Shown: piece by piece, positions 1 through 10,902 of the stretch
Numbering within the stretch: position 1 is the stretch's first letter
Layout of the letters: each line of letters begins with the position of its first letter
Assembly: GCA_002633025.1 (NCBI GenBank)
Contig: NMRB01000506.1
Coordinates: 185,625 to 249,624, forward strand
Source of the DNA: Notospermus geniculatus
Lineage: Eukaryota > Nemertea > Pilidiophora > Heteronemertea > Lineidae
Length of the DNA stretch: 64,000 nt
Direction: 5' to 3'
Program-made: the position numbers and the translations under genes
Notes under the pieces: generated by a model
Database searches by the model: none
Told to the model about the DNA's origin: nothing
The model's input: the letters and a program-made list of their open reading frames with translations, nothing else

Positions 1-3000
1 GGCGCAAGCGCTGCCTTTTTCATTTTCACAACCCTTTTCCCAGGTGCCCTCTGCAGCACCAATGCTTTCTCTGGACTCTCTGGTGCATCACTAACTGTTG
101 AGGACTTGCGGCCCCGCTTACCAGTCCCTTTCCCACGCCCCCGACCTCCTTTCTGCACCGCTTTACGCTTAGTGCTTGTACTTTCAGGGGAAGCAGATTC
201 CCCCACGTTTGCATCAGACGGACTCGGTGGAACTTTCCTCGTCGGCGACGGACTAACATCTGATTTTCTTCCTCGTGCAGTCTTCACACTGGACACGCTC
301 TCCTGACTTTCTTCTGCCGCCTTTTTGAGCAATTTCCAACCTTTTTTAGGCCCACGTTTCTTTTTGACCGGTTCTTCCACAACTGACTTCTCGGGTGACG
401 ATTCATCTACGCTCTTTGCCTGCTCCAAAAGTTTTGCTTTTTCCAATTTCCAACCCTTTTTAGGCCCTGGTTTCTTTCTTACGGCAGGCACAGTTTCATT
501 TGTATTCTGTATGGCACCCTTTGGCGCAGCACTTTCACCTTCCGTTCCATTTGTGGCAGATGCCGTTTGAACATTTGAGACTTCACTCATCTCAGAACCA
601 CCGACAGCACCTGTATCCACTTGAACACCAGTTCCTTTCTTTCCCAATTTCTTCCCCTTTTTAACCCGTTTTTTCTTCCCAGGCTTGGACGCCCCTTTCA
701 CCCTAACTGCTCCCTCATTCCCCATATCGTTCTGTCGCATACCCCCGATTTCAGAACTGTTAGCCTGAGGATCAACGACACTATCACTGGCACCATCTGA
801 ATTGGGAGCTGATAGTCCTAACTTAGCCAATTTCCAACCCTTCTTAGGCCCTGGCTTCTTCCTAACACGTTGAACTCCAGCATCTTTTTCAAGATGATCA
901 TTCTGTGCAACATCCTTCGTTGCAGCAACAGGGGTATTTTTCATCTGCTCCTCAAAGCGTTTCAATTTCTCCATCTTCCAACCCTTTTTAGGCCCCGGTT
1001 TTTTCCTCACAACAGGAGGCGGTGGACAAAGTTTTGCACTATCAGCTCCTTCTACAGTACCGGTATCATCAATCTTTACAACACTATCAGATTGACTCTT
1101 ATGGTCCCCTTCAGCATTTACACTTGCACCAGCAGCTGCGGTATCCCCAGAATTTGCCGTCTGCGCCTGCAACTTCGCCAGTTTCCAGCCCTTTTTCGGT
1201 CCTGGTTTCTGGCGGATTTTCACAGGCATAGCTGCATCACCACCCGCTGCCTGTGAGAACGACCCCTCAAGGCTCCCGGTGTGCGACTCTGTATGACTGC
1301 CCGCACCATCCGCACTAGACTTAAGCCGCCTGCGTTTCTTCTTCTTCGGCGCGTCTACATCCTCGTCGTAACACTCCAAAGTATCCAGAACCATTTCTAT
1401 ACTCTCCTGTTCCCGTGCCTTAAAGGTACGCTTCCTCTGCCTTTTCCCATCATCAACAGGGCTGCCCTCTATCGGCGTCGATGTCAGCAATACATCCGGC
1501 ACCAGGACAATCGGTACTTCTGGCACCGGAAACGCTTTCCTTTTAAGCCCCCTTCGTTTTTTCACTTTCTGACCCCCAGGTTTTGACTTCAGGATATTCA
1601 AATTCATCGTCCCTGCACTTTCTCCAAGCTGTATGGATTCCTCAACAGCAACCTGGGAGTTCTCCCCAAGATTATTACCCTCAGGCAACGAAATTTTCTT
1701 CTTAAGAATCTTGATCTTTGCCCAGCGATTGTTTTTCTTCCTCCCCTTCCTTTTCTTCCCTCGCCAATACCCGACACGCCGCGGTTTCATCAAGTCCTCC
1801 TCCGGCTCCACCACCATCTCCGACCCCACCTCACTACTATGCACACTCTCCTGGTCGTACGTTTTCTCGGCCAAATTGTCTATCATAACTTTCTCCGCCT
1901 CCAACTCCTCGACCGACAGCTTATTCTGCGCAACGAGAACTTTCTTCACCTTACATATATCCATAAGATGCTTACGTAGACTCGCTTTATAAGTGAACAC
2001 CTTTTCGCAATATTTACATTTCAAGGCGACGGAAATCTCACGCTTCGGCAAGGCAATCGGATTGACACCCTTTAATTTCTCCTTCTCGGAACAAAACCGG
2101 CCATGTCGTTCTAACAGCCCCAAAGTTTTGAACCGTTTACGACACCCGGTGCACGTCTGCATATCAACGACTTGCGTCATATCGCGTCGTCGTTTGTGCT
2201 TCCTCGGATTGTACGGCAGTTGGAAACTTCTGCGTCTTTTTCCGTTTCCATCTTTGTTCAGTTCCGCCTCGGCGTCAAATTCAAACCCGCGATCGTTGTA
2301 CCCGATTCCCTGCTCCCGCTCATAGCGACTTTTCCGCGTTTTCTTATTCTTACTTAGCATTTTTTCCTCCTTGGCCTTCTGAGCTGCGAGGGACTTCAAC
2401 TGCGCCCGATGCTGAAGCCTATGCTTGACTTTGAATCCCTTTTTCATTTGAGCAAATTGGTTTTTCTGATAGTCCTTTAAGATTTGACTAGAGTAACCCG
2501 ATGAGTTTGAATTCGAGCTGGCCTCGTCTTTGCCCTGCATGGCGCAAGACAGAATATGTTCATGCAACTTATCAACCACGGCGAATTCCGCCTGACACTT
2601 GGTACACTTAAAACTCGACGGGTAGACTTTTTCAGCACCACAGGTGACATTGTTTAGTACTCCTTGGAAAGATGGCTGGCTAAATATCGGTGGGTACGAA
2701 CCCTTTTCCACTTCGATGTGCATGCAGTCGACATTTGGATGATCTTTCCAACGGTGGTCGTCAAAATCCATGAAAAAGTCGAACTCCTTTTTACAGACCA
2801 TGCAGATAAACTTCTTATCCTCGTAGTCATCGGCGTAGAAATTCTTGAAGCCGTTTTTGCGGCGGTTTTGATTACAATCTGCCGTGCACGGCCAGGGTTT
2901 GTCACAATTTGGGACTCTGACAGGGTTTTCACTCCTTATATCACTCCCTCTATCCTGCACACTAGAACTATGTTGTTCATCCACCTGACCGAATTGCGGC

Positions 3001-3775
3001 GGATATTCAGGATTCACATTGTACTTTTCCCAGAATTCCCGCTCTGGGCGATTCTTCACACCGCAATCAGCAACAGCGTCATTGTCCTTCACTTTGATGT
3101 GAACCATGGGATTGACCAGACTTTCAACTTTCCCATCGAGGTAAATATTCAAATTATCTGAAATATTCTTGGCCACGTTTGCATAGAAAAACGGTGAATC
3201 CTCACTGACTTGATACCGTTTTGGTGTCGGAATAACTAACTCGACTGGTGGCGCTTTCTTTCGCTCAGGCGCCGCACGCGTCTGATGAGCCAGACGGCGA
3301 TGACGACACATAATTCGGTACTCCTTGAATCGTTTCTTGCACACAGTGCAAGCAAATCTGTAACCCTGCGTGCGATTGGCTAATTTCATGGACTGATTCT
3401 TGTCCATATCAATTGGCGGTTTTGGACACTTCTTCACCATCGTCAGTTTGTTCGACTCAAGTGACTCGTCATGTGTAATCCGTAAGTGTCCTTCCAACTT
3501 CGCCTCCGTTTCACAATGCTTTGAACAAAATGCGCACACGTTTCGTTGACTGCCGTGCATGACCCGCATGTGTTTGAGGAGAAAACCTCGATGAAGGAAA
3601 AACGCAGGACAGAGTTTACATCGAAAGATTTGATCGCTCTGGTGTCCCCCTTTTTGCACTCCACGGATTGACACTTTCTTTGTTTTTCGAGGACTTGCTT
3701 TGGGAGTCTTGCTCGAGCCTACTGAATCCTTCTTATCAGGACTTGTTGCACTACACGTACACGTACTTTGATTAT
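1..3775 (-). CDS. PRDM-like gene, giant coding exon 6 (seven C2H2/C2HC fingers, basic repeats), incomplete
   Basis: Begins after acceptor TTTATTTCCAG and stays open to the left window edge in all stretches I read, so it encodes at least 1,257 residues with the 3' end missing. Fingers in order: FRCKLCPAFF (about 3552-3629), NVCAFCSKHC (3470-3542), FACTVCKKRF (3285-3362), FICMVCKKEF (2737-2811), FKCTKCQAEF ending H-x3-C (2546-2614), QTCTGCRKRF ending H-x3-C (2090-2162) and LKCKYCEKVF ending H-x4-C (1962-2033). The last three are C2HC variants. Downstream the protein is Lys/Pro/Gly-rich with five copies of a GPKKGWK motif and an RGRGKG stretch near the edge. Confidence 0.9.
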
Positions 3776-6700
3776 CTGGAAATAAAGGAAGTGGATTTAG
3801 AAAATCTAGACATACCCAGGGGGCAAATATGAAACCCCATTTTTGGTGAAAATGGGGGACCGGCTGCTGTAAAAGTCCACCCCCTCGTAATGTGTTCAGG
3901 GGACCCCCCTGAGTAATGCTATGGTGGGTGGCCTTCGAGATTTTTTTGCAAGACACCGAAAAATTGACTTTGAAGTTGAGGACACTGACTTTATCATTGG
4001 ACCCAAGAACTGACATGACTGAGCGTTGTACAGGAGAGTGGGACAGGATGTACAGCTAACTTTTGAACGGTGGGATTTGCACCCTATAAATGTATTACCG
4101 GGTACTAATAGATAGATAAATTCATTTATGGATTTTTGTGGCTTCACATATAATCTCACAATTTATTATTTCAAAACAAGGACTTACTAATATGTGTATC
4201 GAGGTGCTCCATGAGTTTCCACCGTGTGGAGAACTTCATGAAACATCTGTAGCACGTGAACTTCCGCCTTTCTTCCTTCGTCGGATGCTCTTGATAATGC
4301 CGCCCCAACTTCTGGAGGGTATCGAATACATCTCCGCACAGATTACACCGATACACGTGAGGCTTCTTTGAGATTGTTCCCGGGAATATTGTTTTATCTG
4401 TCGTGGAGTCCTCAGCTGAGGCTCGCCTTAATATCAGACCCGTTTCGGTGTTGACTGCAGGGGGTGTAGCCACATCACCAGGCGTACTGCCAGACTGCAG
4501 TACCATCACACCGTCAGAACTGGTAGCAGGTTTTTCTAAGAGTTCATCTTTGTTGAGATTATCAGGTTTTACCGTGTCTTTTTCTGATGAAAGACTTGCT
4601 CGGCAGTTACTTTCCGTTTCCGACGCTACATTTTGATTGTCAGAAAATGTCTTCTCGCCATCAACGTTGGCCGATCTGATCATTTCACAGAGTTTCTTAT
4701 TCTCCGCCGGTGTTTTCTCATTCGATTTTTTAACATTCACGCAGCAGTTTATCAGGTCAGCATCAGAGATATACTTATGATTGACGTGGTTGCGTATAAA
4801 ATGGCGCTTGAGACTGAATGCATGGCGATACGTTCCACAGCAAACGTCGCATTTGAAGACCTGGCGGCCGTTATCGATGACATGGTGGTGAGGTTGGATC
4901 TCAAACTGGAAGTACTGACTATCAGGTGATTTCTGTAGCGCGTCTCCCTTGGAACACTTCACGCTTGAACCAGGAATATTATTGTCTGCGACTGTTTTCA
5001 TATCCAGTTCTGGTCTCGATGGCACTTGTGGAATGACCTGAGTAACTCCACGGCCGACTGGCGTGTAACGCCCGTAGCTACAACGCGAGTTATTGAACAA
5101 GTTCTGTTTGACAAGCTCTGGAGTAAGGTTATGGAATATGATGCTACTTTTTGGTGGATTATTTTGGGCAGGTTTAGAACCAGACGGATGCCGCACCGCG
5201 GGCTGTCTGACTGACTTGTGTGGAACGTCGGTTGTCAATTTCTGACCTGTTATGGCAGCGCGGAGAATACTCAACCCAGGAGTGGAGTCGCTGTCCTGCT
5301 TTGGCCCCAAAGCATTGGTCATGGATTCTAGTAAATTCAGGGCAGGATTGAGCGCTGCTGAATCCGCCTTCAGGGATAAATTAAGTGGTCCATCATTCTG
5401 TTCGGAGTCCAGATTCATTGAACAGCTTTCATCACTTCTCACAAGACCCGGTCCATCATTCACTTCTGATTTCAGCTTTCTATCAAGTTCTGTTTCCATG
5501 GTAACAGTACTTTCGTTTAGCCTTCCAACAGGTGTCGATTCTGACATCTCCGGCAAAACACCCTGTGCAAACTTCTGACATGATTTTTGCCTGTCTTGCT
5601 TCAAAATCTTCAAAACCTCCGAATCCGGACAAACATCGTCGTTTTCATCACGATTCTCAGCATCAGTTCCACTATCACATACTCTGTCAATTTCATCGTC
5701 ATGATCCTCTGAAATGTCTTCCACTGTATCAGGCGCTCCTGCTGCAGTTTCATCCATGCCAGCATCCGTATCACTTTTACCAACTTCCTTATCAACTGCA
5801 TCCGAATCAATTTTAACAGTACTATCACACTTAGGTTCAGCATTTTCGGTCTTGACTTCAACATTTTCATGAGAATTTGGATTTTCGGCCTCTGTTTTGG
5901 TGTCATTGTCCTGTACCTCCTCAGACTTACATGACCTACTCCCCACATCACCCTGCCCCTCCACCAAGTCCGCAACATGCCGATCACCTCCTATAGACTG
6001 ATTACTGCCCTCACAATCCAGCTCCTTTTTCAGCTTTGGCCCTTCATGAAAGACCCCTGTCTCAGAATCACCTTCACTCACTTTATCAAAATCATCCACC
6101 ACCCCATCACCTTCCAATTTAGACCCTTCTGCAACCCCCTTTTTATCAACTGTCTCAGATTCTTTAGACTTTTCAGGCATGTCACTTGACTCTACATCAT
6201 CAATAGGCTCTACCTTTGGTGATTTATCAAAAGATTCTGAACTTTGCTCTTCTGCTAAAATCATCTGTTGTTCCTCACCACAATCCCTTTTCCCAGTTTC
6301 AGAATCCTTTTCCTTATCAGAATCCCTTTTCTCAGTTTCAGGGTCCTTTTCCTTATCAGAATCCCTTTTTTCAGTTTCAGCATCCTTTTCCTTATCAGAA
6401 TCCCTTTTTCCAGTTCCAGCATCCTTTTCCATTTCAGAATCCCGTTTTCTAGTTTCAGCATCCTTTTCCCTTTCAGAATCTCCTTTTCTAGTTTCTGCAT
6501 CCTTTTTCCTTTCAGAGTCCCTTTTTCCAGTTTTTCTGTCCGTTTCCTTATCAGAATCTCTTTTTCCAGTTTCAGAATCCTTTTCCTTAACACAATCCGA
6601 TTTTCCAGTTTCAGTGTCCTTTTTCTTGGTAAGGTCCTTTTTTTCAGTTTCGCTTCCATTTTCCACAGCAGAATCCCTTTTTTCAGGTTTATTCTCATCC

Positions 6701-9323
6701 ACATGGGTGGAATTGGAAACCCCCTTTTCAGTTTCACTTTCATTCTTCACAACAGAATCCCTCTCCTCAGTTTTAATCTCGTCTTTTAGGGTGGAAACCC
6801 TTTTTTCAGTTTCGCTATCTTCTGATTTGGTAGATTCTTTCCTCCTGACCCTCTTCTTCGTTTTCTGCGTCGACTCTTTCTCCACTTCGCCATCTGCATC
6901 AGGAACCCTCTCCGCCATCTTCCCCTTCCCTTTTCCTTTACTAGGCTTACTCACGGGCACTTCAACAGCATCTTCTGTCCTTTCTGCAGAAGAAGAAGAA
7001 GAAGAACATTCAATAGACGATTCTTGAATTCGCAGATCTGCGCACTTCGGCCGAAACCGCAGACACAGCTGACGTGACGCAAACCATGATTCAGCAATGG
7101 TCGACTCTGACGCAACGTCGTCAAAGTCCCTGTCGTGGGGTTCTCTGCGTCACGTCATTCAGTTTCAGACCAAGGATTAGTTCTGCCGGTACCTCACTAA
7201 GCGATCAGTCTCTGAAGCCCCCTGCACAAGCTCCTGCAGCCCTCTGCATTGACTTACTTGTGGTCCTTTTCTTGGGTCCCCTTTTCCTAATGGTTTCGTT
7301 ATATTCTGACATGTCATACCACGTGAGGAGCTCTTCACCAGGCTTGATGTCCTAAAATTGTAAAACACAGAGTTTTAATTCACACAACGAGCAAAAGTCA
7401 TGTGATACAACTGAATAAACATGTTCACAAGTGCACAGACCTCACTTTCATAGAGTATTTATTATTATTATTATTATTATCAAACATTTATATAGCGCTC
7501 TATTCATAATAATGCTCTAGAGCGCTTTACAATTTAAAACATTATTAAAACATTTCAGGTTCAATAGACGATATCACTCCAAAAGAGTGCAGCACCTTAC
7601 GGGACGTCATTTCATGATGTATTGAGGTGAGACGAAAAAAATCAAATTGTTTCCCGACATCACGATCGCCGAAACAACTGGATTTTTTTTCGAGTCACGT
7701 CATGGCATTCAGAAATGACGTGCGGGACGTCATGACGCTGGACCCGTCAGGTGTTGCACTCTTTTGGAGTGACAGAGTCTATTCATCACACAATCTTTCT
7801 TGAATCAAACATTACAGAAGACAAAATTCAAGAAGGCTGCCGGTCAGCCATATTTAAATCTGGATTAGGCCTACTGACTAGCTGTAAGGTCACCTTCCTG
7901 CAGCAAACACACCATGCTGAGGAAATATATTGATCTGGAAATCTATTCTCAACTTGTTAGTACTCTGAACAGAAAGTCGTGCAAAAAGGACCAAATTTGT
8001 AACACGAACTCACCGAAATAGCTGTGTAATAGACTTCATAGCCCTCTTGTTTTGAGACGATGTTTTGTTCCTCAAAGTATCGTGCACAGCGTACGAATCT
8101 CATCCAGTTGGCATTGGTCACATCTGATGCATCGATGTAGTATAACAGCTTACCAGTGTCGGGGTCAAGGACCTGAAAAATGAATAGCAGAACCTTAATT
8201 GTGGAGCCCTGTCCATACTATGCGATGCTACTCCTACCAACCTTGTGGTGACAGGGATGCTGGGGGGGGCAAATGTACCCCAGAGCACAAAGGGACAAAA
8301 CAATTTTTTCCTCTAAGGTCATTTCCCCTCTTCAAGCCAAGTTAATGGCTGATATTTATAACAGCTAGCAAATGCTTTTACTTAAAATTTTGCAGTACGT
8401 TTACATTGGACCCTGCTGTGGAAATCTTAAGTAAAAGCATTTGCTAACTTTTATGAATACCAGCCATTGTCGGGAAAATGCATCTGAGAGGATGTAAATT
8501 TTCAATTTTATTCTAGGGGGGAACCCCCAGACCCCTCTGGCTTCGCCCTCCAGACCCAATCAGTTTTGACCCCTAGGCCATAAAATAAAGTAGAATAGTC
8601 AATTTCCAGAATATTTAGCAAATTTTCGACCCCAACCGGGGTCTTCTTCAGGCTGGAACTTTACAATCTGAAACTCTAGGAAAGACTAGAAATGACCAAG
8701 GCCATAAAAGTTAGCTATGCTCCAGGGTAGGAGGAGTCTTTAACTGACAATCCATTGCCTGTTTCCATCCTCCCACAGCAGAGTTTTTATCTAACTCCTC
8801 TTCATCCATTCACACAAACTTCGCGTACGAGTGTATGAAGAGGAGCGAGACCAAAGCCCTGCTATGGGAGGATGCTTCGTGACAGACTGTCGTCAAAGCC
8901 TCTACTGCAGTCCACTCACCTCCCAAGCATACTGTGGATTCAGTGTCTGCTTAGCATCATAGACCTTCTTTCCTTCAAACGGGCCAAACTTGTCCCCCTT
9001 GGGTATCGGGTCAACGCACCAGATTCCTGAAACAAACAGTATTGATTACAAGGTTGAAATGACATCACTACTTTGTCCATGGAGGGACATAGGAATTATT
9101 AGCATGATTGGGGAGTTCAGGTACACTGCTGGACAGAAATATTAGGACAGTGACCAATTTGAAGTTTGATGTAAGTTTCTGCCTGCCAAATATTAGCATC
9201 ACTTTGGACAAAAGTCAGAAAAATACAGAATACGGCACCTAGTTCTCCCTCTTGAATGGCAGACTCCCCTAACTGAAGCCCTGGAGGGGTCTTGAGATTG
9301 GGGGGAGTATCCTTGGCTGTCAT
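1..9323 (-). CDS. PRDM-family PR/SET-domain zinc-finger protein (whole gene, six coding exons seen, 3' end outside window)
   Basis: Assembled by eye from six minus-strand exons: 9323-9239, 9026-8920, 8172-8014, 7351-7258, 6983-4188 and 3775 to beyond base 1. Every junction has GT...AG and keeps the frame, giving at least 2,338 residues with no stop. Residues about 15-135 form a PR (SET-like) domain: GIWCVDPIPKG, FGPFEGK, YAWEV, YIDASD, NWMRFVRCAR, EEQN, VYYTAI and PGEELLTWYD are hallmark blocks of the family. Scattered C2H2 and C2HC fingers follow, with long charged low-complexity stretches between them. PRDM proteins are nuclear transcription or chromatin regulators; some methylate histones, others recruit enzymes. 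An N-terminal PR domain, a long acidic/basic body and sparse fingers recall PRDM2 (RIZ), but the subtype needs a tree. The first exon may be preceded by untranslated exons. Confidence 0.9.
330..1214 (-). repeat. Five dispersed copies of a GPKKGWK basic motif inside the PRDM-like protein
   Basis: Consensus R-K-K-P-G-P-K-K-G-W-K-L-x-K, at about 1176-1214, 972-1010, 825-863, 441-482 and 330-366 (minus strand). Spacers of about 50-130 residues between copies are unrelated, acidic and Ser-rich. The motif is basic with an invariant Trp; it is not a canonical AT-hook (no GRP core). Confidence 0.85.
3776..4187 (-). other. Intron of the PRDM-like gene with repeat fragment
   Basis: 412-bp intron between the two giant exons. 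The segment 4045-4120 (GTACAGCTAACTTTT, CCCTATAAATGTATTACC, ATAGATAGA) matches the inner end of the inverted repeat at 21.2-21.45 kb, so a copy of that family is embedded here. No coding content seen. Confidence 0.6.
4188..6983 (-). CDS. PRDM-like gene, giant coding exon 5 (charged repeats, three C2H2 fingers)
   Basis: 2,796 nt. The acceptor is a clean TTC-rich tract ending CTGCAG at 6984; the donor is GTAAGT at 4187. The first third is an extremely charged K/E/D/S/T tract with a 13-residue tandem repeat. The middle is acidic and Ser-rich. The end carries FKCDVCCGTY...HFIRNH (about 4780-4857), YRCNLCGDVF...HYQEH (about 4285-4356) and FTCYRCFMKF...HLDTH (about 4192-4262). There is no Met near the exon start, so it cannot be a first exon, and it joins the PR exon in frame. 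Large plus-strand open frames over it are shadows of the repeat. Confidence 0.92.
6283..6640 (-). repeat. 39-bp in-frame coding minisatellite (13-residue repeat)
   Basis: Roughly nine copies of a 39-bp unit encoding KRDSDKEKDAETE-like peptides, almost perfect between 6290 and 6410 and degenerate further upstream. The period is a multiple of three, so copy-number changes keep the reading frame. It lies in the charged linker just after the PR domain. Confidence 0.85.
7014..7182. mobile_element. MITE-like element A, truncated copy, next to the exon-5 acceptor
   Basis: Shares CGCAGATCTGCGCACTT, ATGATTCAGCAATGGTCGAC and TCACGTCATTCAGTTTCAGA with the complete copy at 38163-38390. The complete copy is an inverted repeat; here the second arm is missing. 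It ends about 30 bp from the splice acceptor of the giant exon. Confidence 0.7.
7258..7351 (-). CDS. PRDM-like gene, coding exon 4 (end of PR domain)
   Basis: 94 nt with acceptor AATTTTAG and donor GTAAGT, phase 0 in and phase 1 out. It encodes DIKPGEELLTWYDMSEYNE followed by a basic IRKRGPKKRTT tail. The GEELL.WY block closes the PR domain. Confidence 0.93.
7456..7560. repeat. (ATT)n microsatellite and TATATAGCGC-type repeat
   Basis: A run of ATT units is followed by TTTATATAGCGCTCTATTC and CTCTAGAGCGCTTTAC, a dispersed repeat signature common in marine invertebrate genomes (recalled, not searched). It lies in an intron of the PRDM-like gene. Confidence 0.6.
7564..7782. mobile_element. MITE-like inverted-repeat element
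   Basis: Imperfect terminal inverted repeats of about 32 bp: ATAGACGATATCACTCCAAA at the left, and the complement of TTTTGGAGTGACAGAGTCTAT at the right. The interior is rich in GACGTCA-like words. No coding capacity. Confidence 0.75.
8014..8172 (-). CDS. PRDM-like gene, coding exon 3 (PR domain core)
   Basis: 159 nt, 53 codons, phase 0 on both sides, acceptor TTTTTCAG and donor GTGAGT. It carries YYIDASD, NWMRFVRCARYFEEQN and YEVYYTAIS, the most conserved part of the PR domain. The NWMRFV and EEQN blocks are typical of PRDM members and absent from classical SET methyltransferases. Confidence 0.95.
8347..8466. mobile_element. MITE-like foldback element B, copy 1
   Basis: About 120 bp with 40-bp imperfect terminal inverted repeats around GCAAATGCTTTTACTTAA. 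A second copy is at about 36928-37095 in the AAA ATPase gene. Confidence 0.75.
8600..8720. repeat. Fragment related to the 14.0-14.37 kb element
   Basis: TTTAGCAAATTTTCGACCCC and AACCGGGGTCTTC match one arm of the 14 kb foldback element. Only one arm is present. Confidence 0.5.
8769..8877. mobile_element. MITE-like foldback element C, copy 1
   Basis: CCTCCCACAGCAG...CTCCTCTTCATCCA faces TGTATGAAGAGGAGCGAG...CTGCTATGGGAGG. A second copy is at 28777-28883. Confidence 0.75.
8920..9026 (-). CDS. PRDM-like gene, coding exon 2 (PR domain)
   Basis: 107 nt with acceptor TTTCAG and donor GTGAGT. It encodes GIWCVDPIPKGDKFGPFEGK and onward to YAWE, the first beta strands of the PR domain. Phase 1 in, phase 0 out. 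Confidence 0.92.
9239..9323 (-). CDS. PRDM-like gene, coding exon 1 (start of PR domain)
   Basis: Encodes 28 residues plus one base. The ATG at 9323 has A at -3. In the same frame there is a stop upstream at 9356-9354, so the start or an acceptor must lie below that; TTGTAG at about 9355 is a possible acceptor. The end of the exon reads GLQLGESAIQEGELG, matching the 'GL.i..S.i...GlG' opening of PR domains. The donor AG|GTGCCG is weak but joins in frame to the next exon to make GEL-GIWCVD. Confidence 0.75.
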
Positions 9324-9339
9324 CTTGGACGTCTTCAGA

Positions 9340-10900
9340 TTGGCATCATTGTACTACAAGTACAAAACCTGAAGGAGAAGAGGACATAGAGATTACAGTT
9401 CCAGCATCAACACCAGTCGTTACAGTCATCCATAATTTCAACTGCCACCGCCATCCTGGTTCCTCTGGAGATTTCTTGGAAACTTGGGTTTGTGCAATTT
9501 TCTGTCAGGCAAGAACTTAAGAAGCAGTGAATTCAGGACATGACTTGATCCTTTTAGACCAGGTATAAGGGTATGAAGTCGTGTCTCTACTGGGAATGGA
9601 CCCATGGCTTCTTGGCCACAGGTCTGCTGCTCAAGCACAGCACCACTGTGGTCCTCAATTTAACAAACATAGCGTAACCATAAATTCTACTAAGATTTGA
9701 GACAAGTTTGTTTGTTTGTTTGCGATTTTCTCCAAGACTGAGCAACGGATCGCCGCCGAACTTGGTTTGCACATTCAGACAGACCTGGGAAGTGTCCTTG
9801 CGAAGCCCGAATTTTGATATGACATTTAGTTTTCGAAATATCAAGATATTATTTATTAACGAAAATAACAATGCTGTTTAGGCCTTTTGACATCATGACA
9901 TCACTGAGATTGCCGTCGCGTCATCCGTGATGTCAGCAACGTCATGTGCGATGGAATGACGTCATTACGCCACTGGAACGGGTATGACATCATTACATCC
10001 CTGAAGCGCTGCTATGCGTGCGTATCGCATGAATTTAGCAGTTCCACCACTAAACGGATATTGCCTACTCACAATCACATAAGCCAGTTCGGAAAATGTG
10101 TAAAATTCTAACTTAAGGTGAACAGACAGTGACGATTATGTCGTCATTACACACAGAGACACTGTCCTGGGACACCCAGTGGTTCTTAGCGTTCGCTCCC
10201 TAGCACCGCACACGAACCGTAACGGTGTGTGACGAAATAGGTGGCGAGTGCTAAGAACTCACTGATTACCTCAGGACGAGGACACTGACACCAGCACTCA
10301 CAATCAGTCCAAAGATTCAAGTGCATCTTAAACCGGATCTGATCAAATCACTGAATCACTGATCATGCTGATGACGAACCACCGGATTTTGTGGCTGAAG
10401 GAATTTACGGACAACAAAGCAAGAATCGTGGCAAGACTCGACGACTTCCACAAGCATGACAAGAATCCGCTCCACGAAAACAACAATATCCAGAGTGAAC
10501 TACTTTGTATGAGCATCAACATGATTACACATGTCATATCAATATACCTCCATAAGGTTATACCGTTGATTCACGATATTATTCAGCAGGCGTTTAGTCA
10601 GATGCCAGAGAGCTTCGAATGTTCGTAGACAGTCGCCCACGAAACATCACTAGCGGTATAGTGAAAGATACTGGAATGACACACAGCTGGGGATATGACA
10701 TGTATGAATGTAGCCTACAATGGGATCATCTGATGAGTGGGAAATGCAGACGATATGATAGAATTCATTGGATTCGGCTAATTTTGTTGACCCTTTGATA
10801 AAGATAAGGTTATCTCAGTAAAACATATTGTGATGTGCCCATGTTCTTGTGAACTTTAATCTACAGATGAAGTTGGCTTGTATTGGTATACCGGTACGTG
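9340..10900. other. Upstream region of the PRDM-like gene, possible promoter, no gene seen
   Basis: Contains a short TTTG run at 9710-9722 and several CRE-like words, including TGACGTCATTACG near 9957 and TGACATCA repeats at 9885-10000. An imperfect inverted repeat spans about 10165-10272 (GGTTCTTAGC...GCTAAGAACTC). CRE clustering could mark the promoter of the leftward gene, but no TSS signal is decisive. Confidence 0.35.
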
Positions 10901-10902
10901 TA

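Noticed and set aside
6179-7027. Long plus-strand open frame rich in SESLF/PVSES repeats
   Set aside because: Exact antisense shadow of the 39-bp coding repeat in the PRDM-like exon. The minus strand has zinc fingers and splice-consistent ends.
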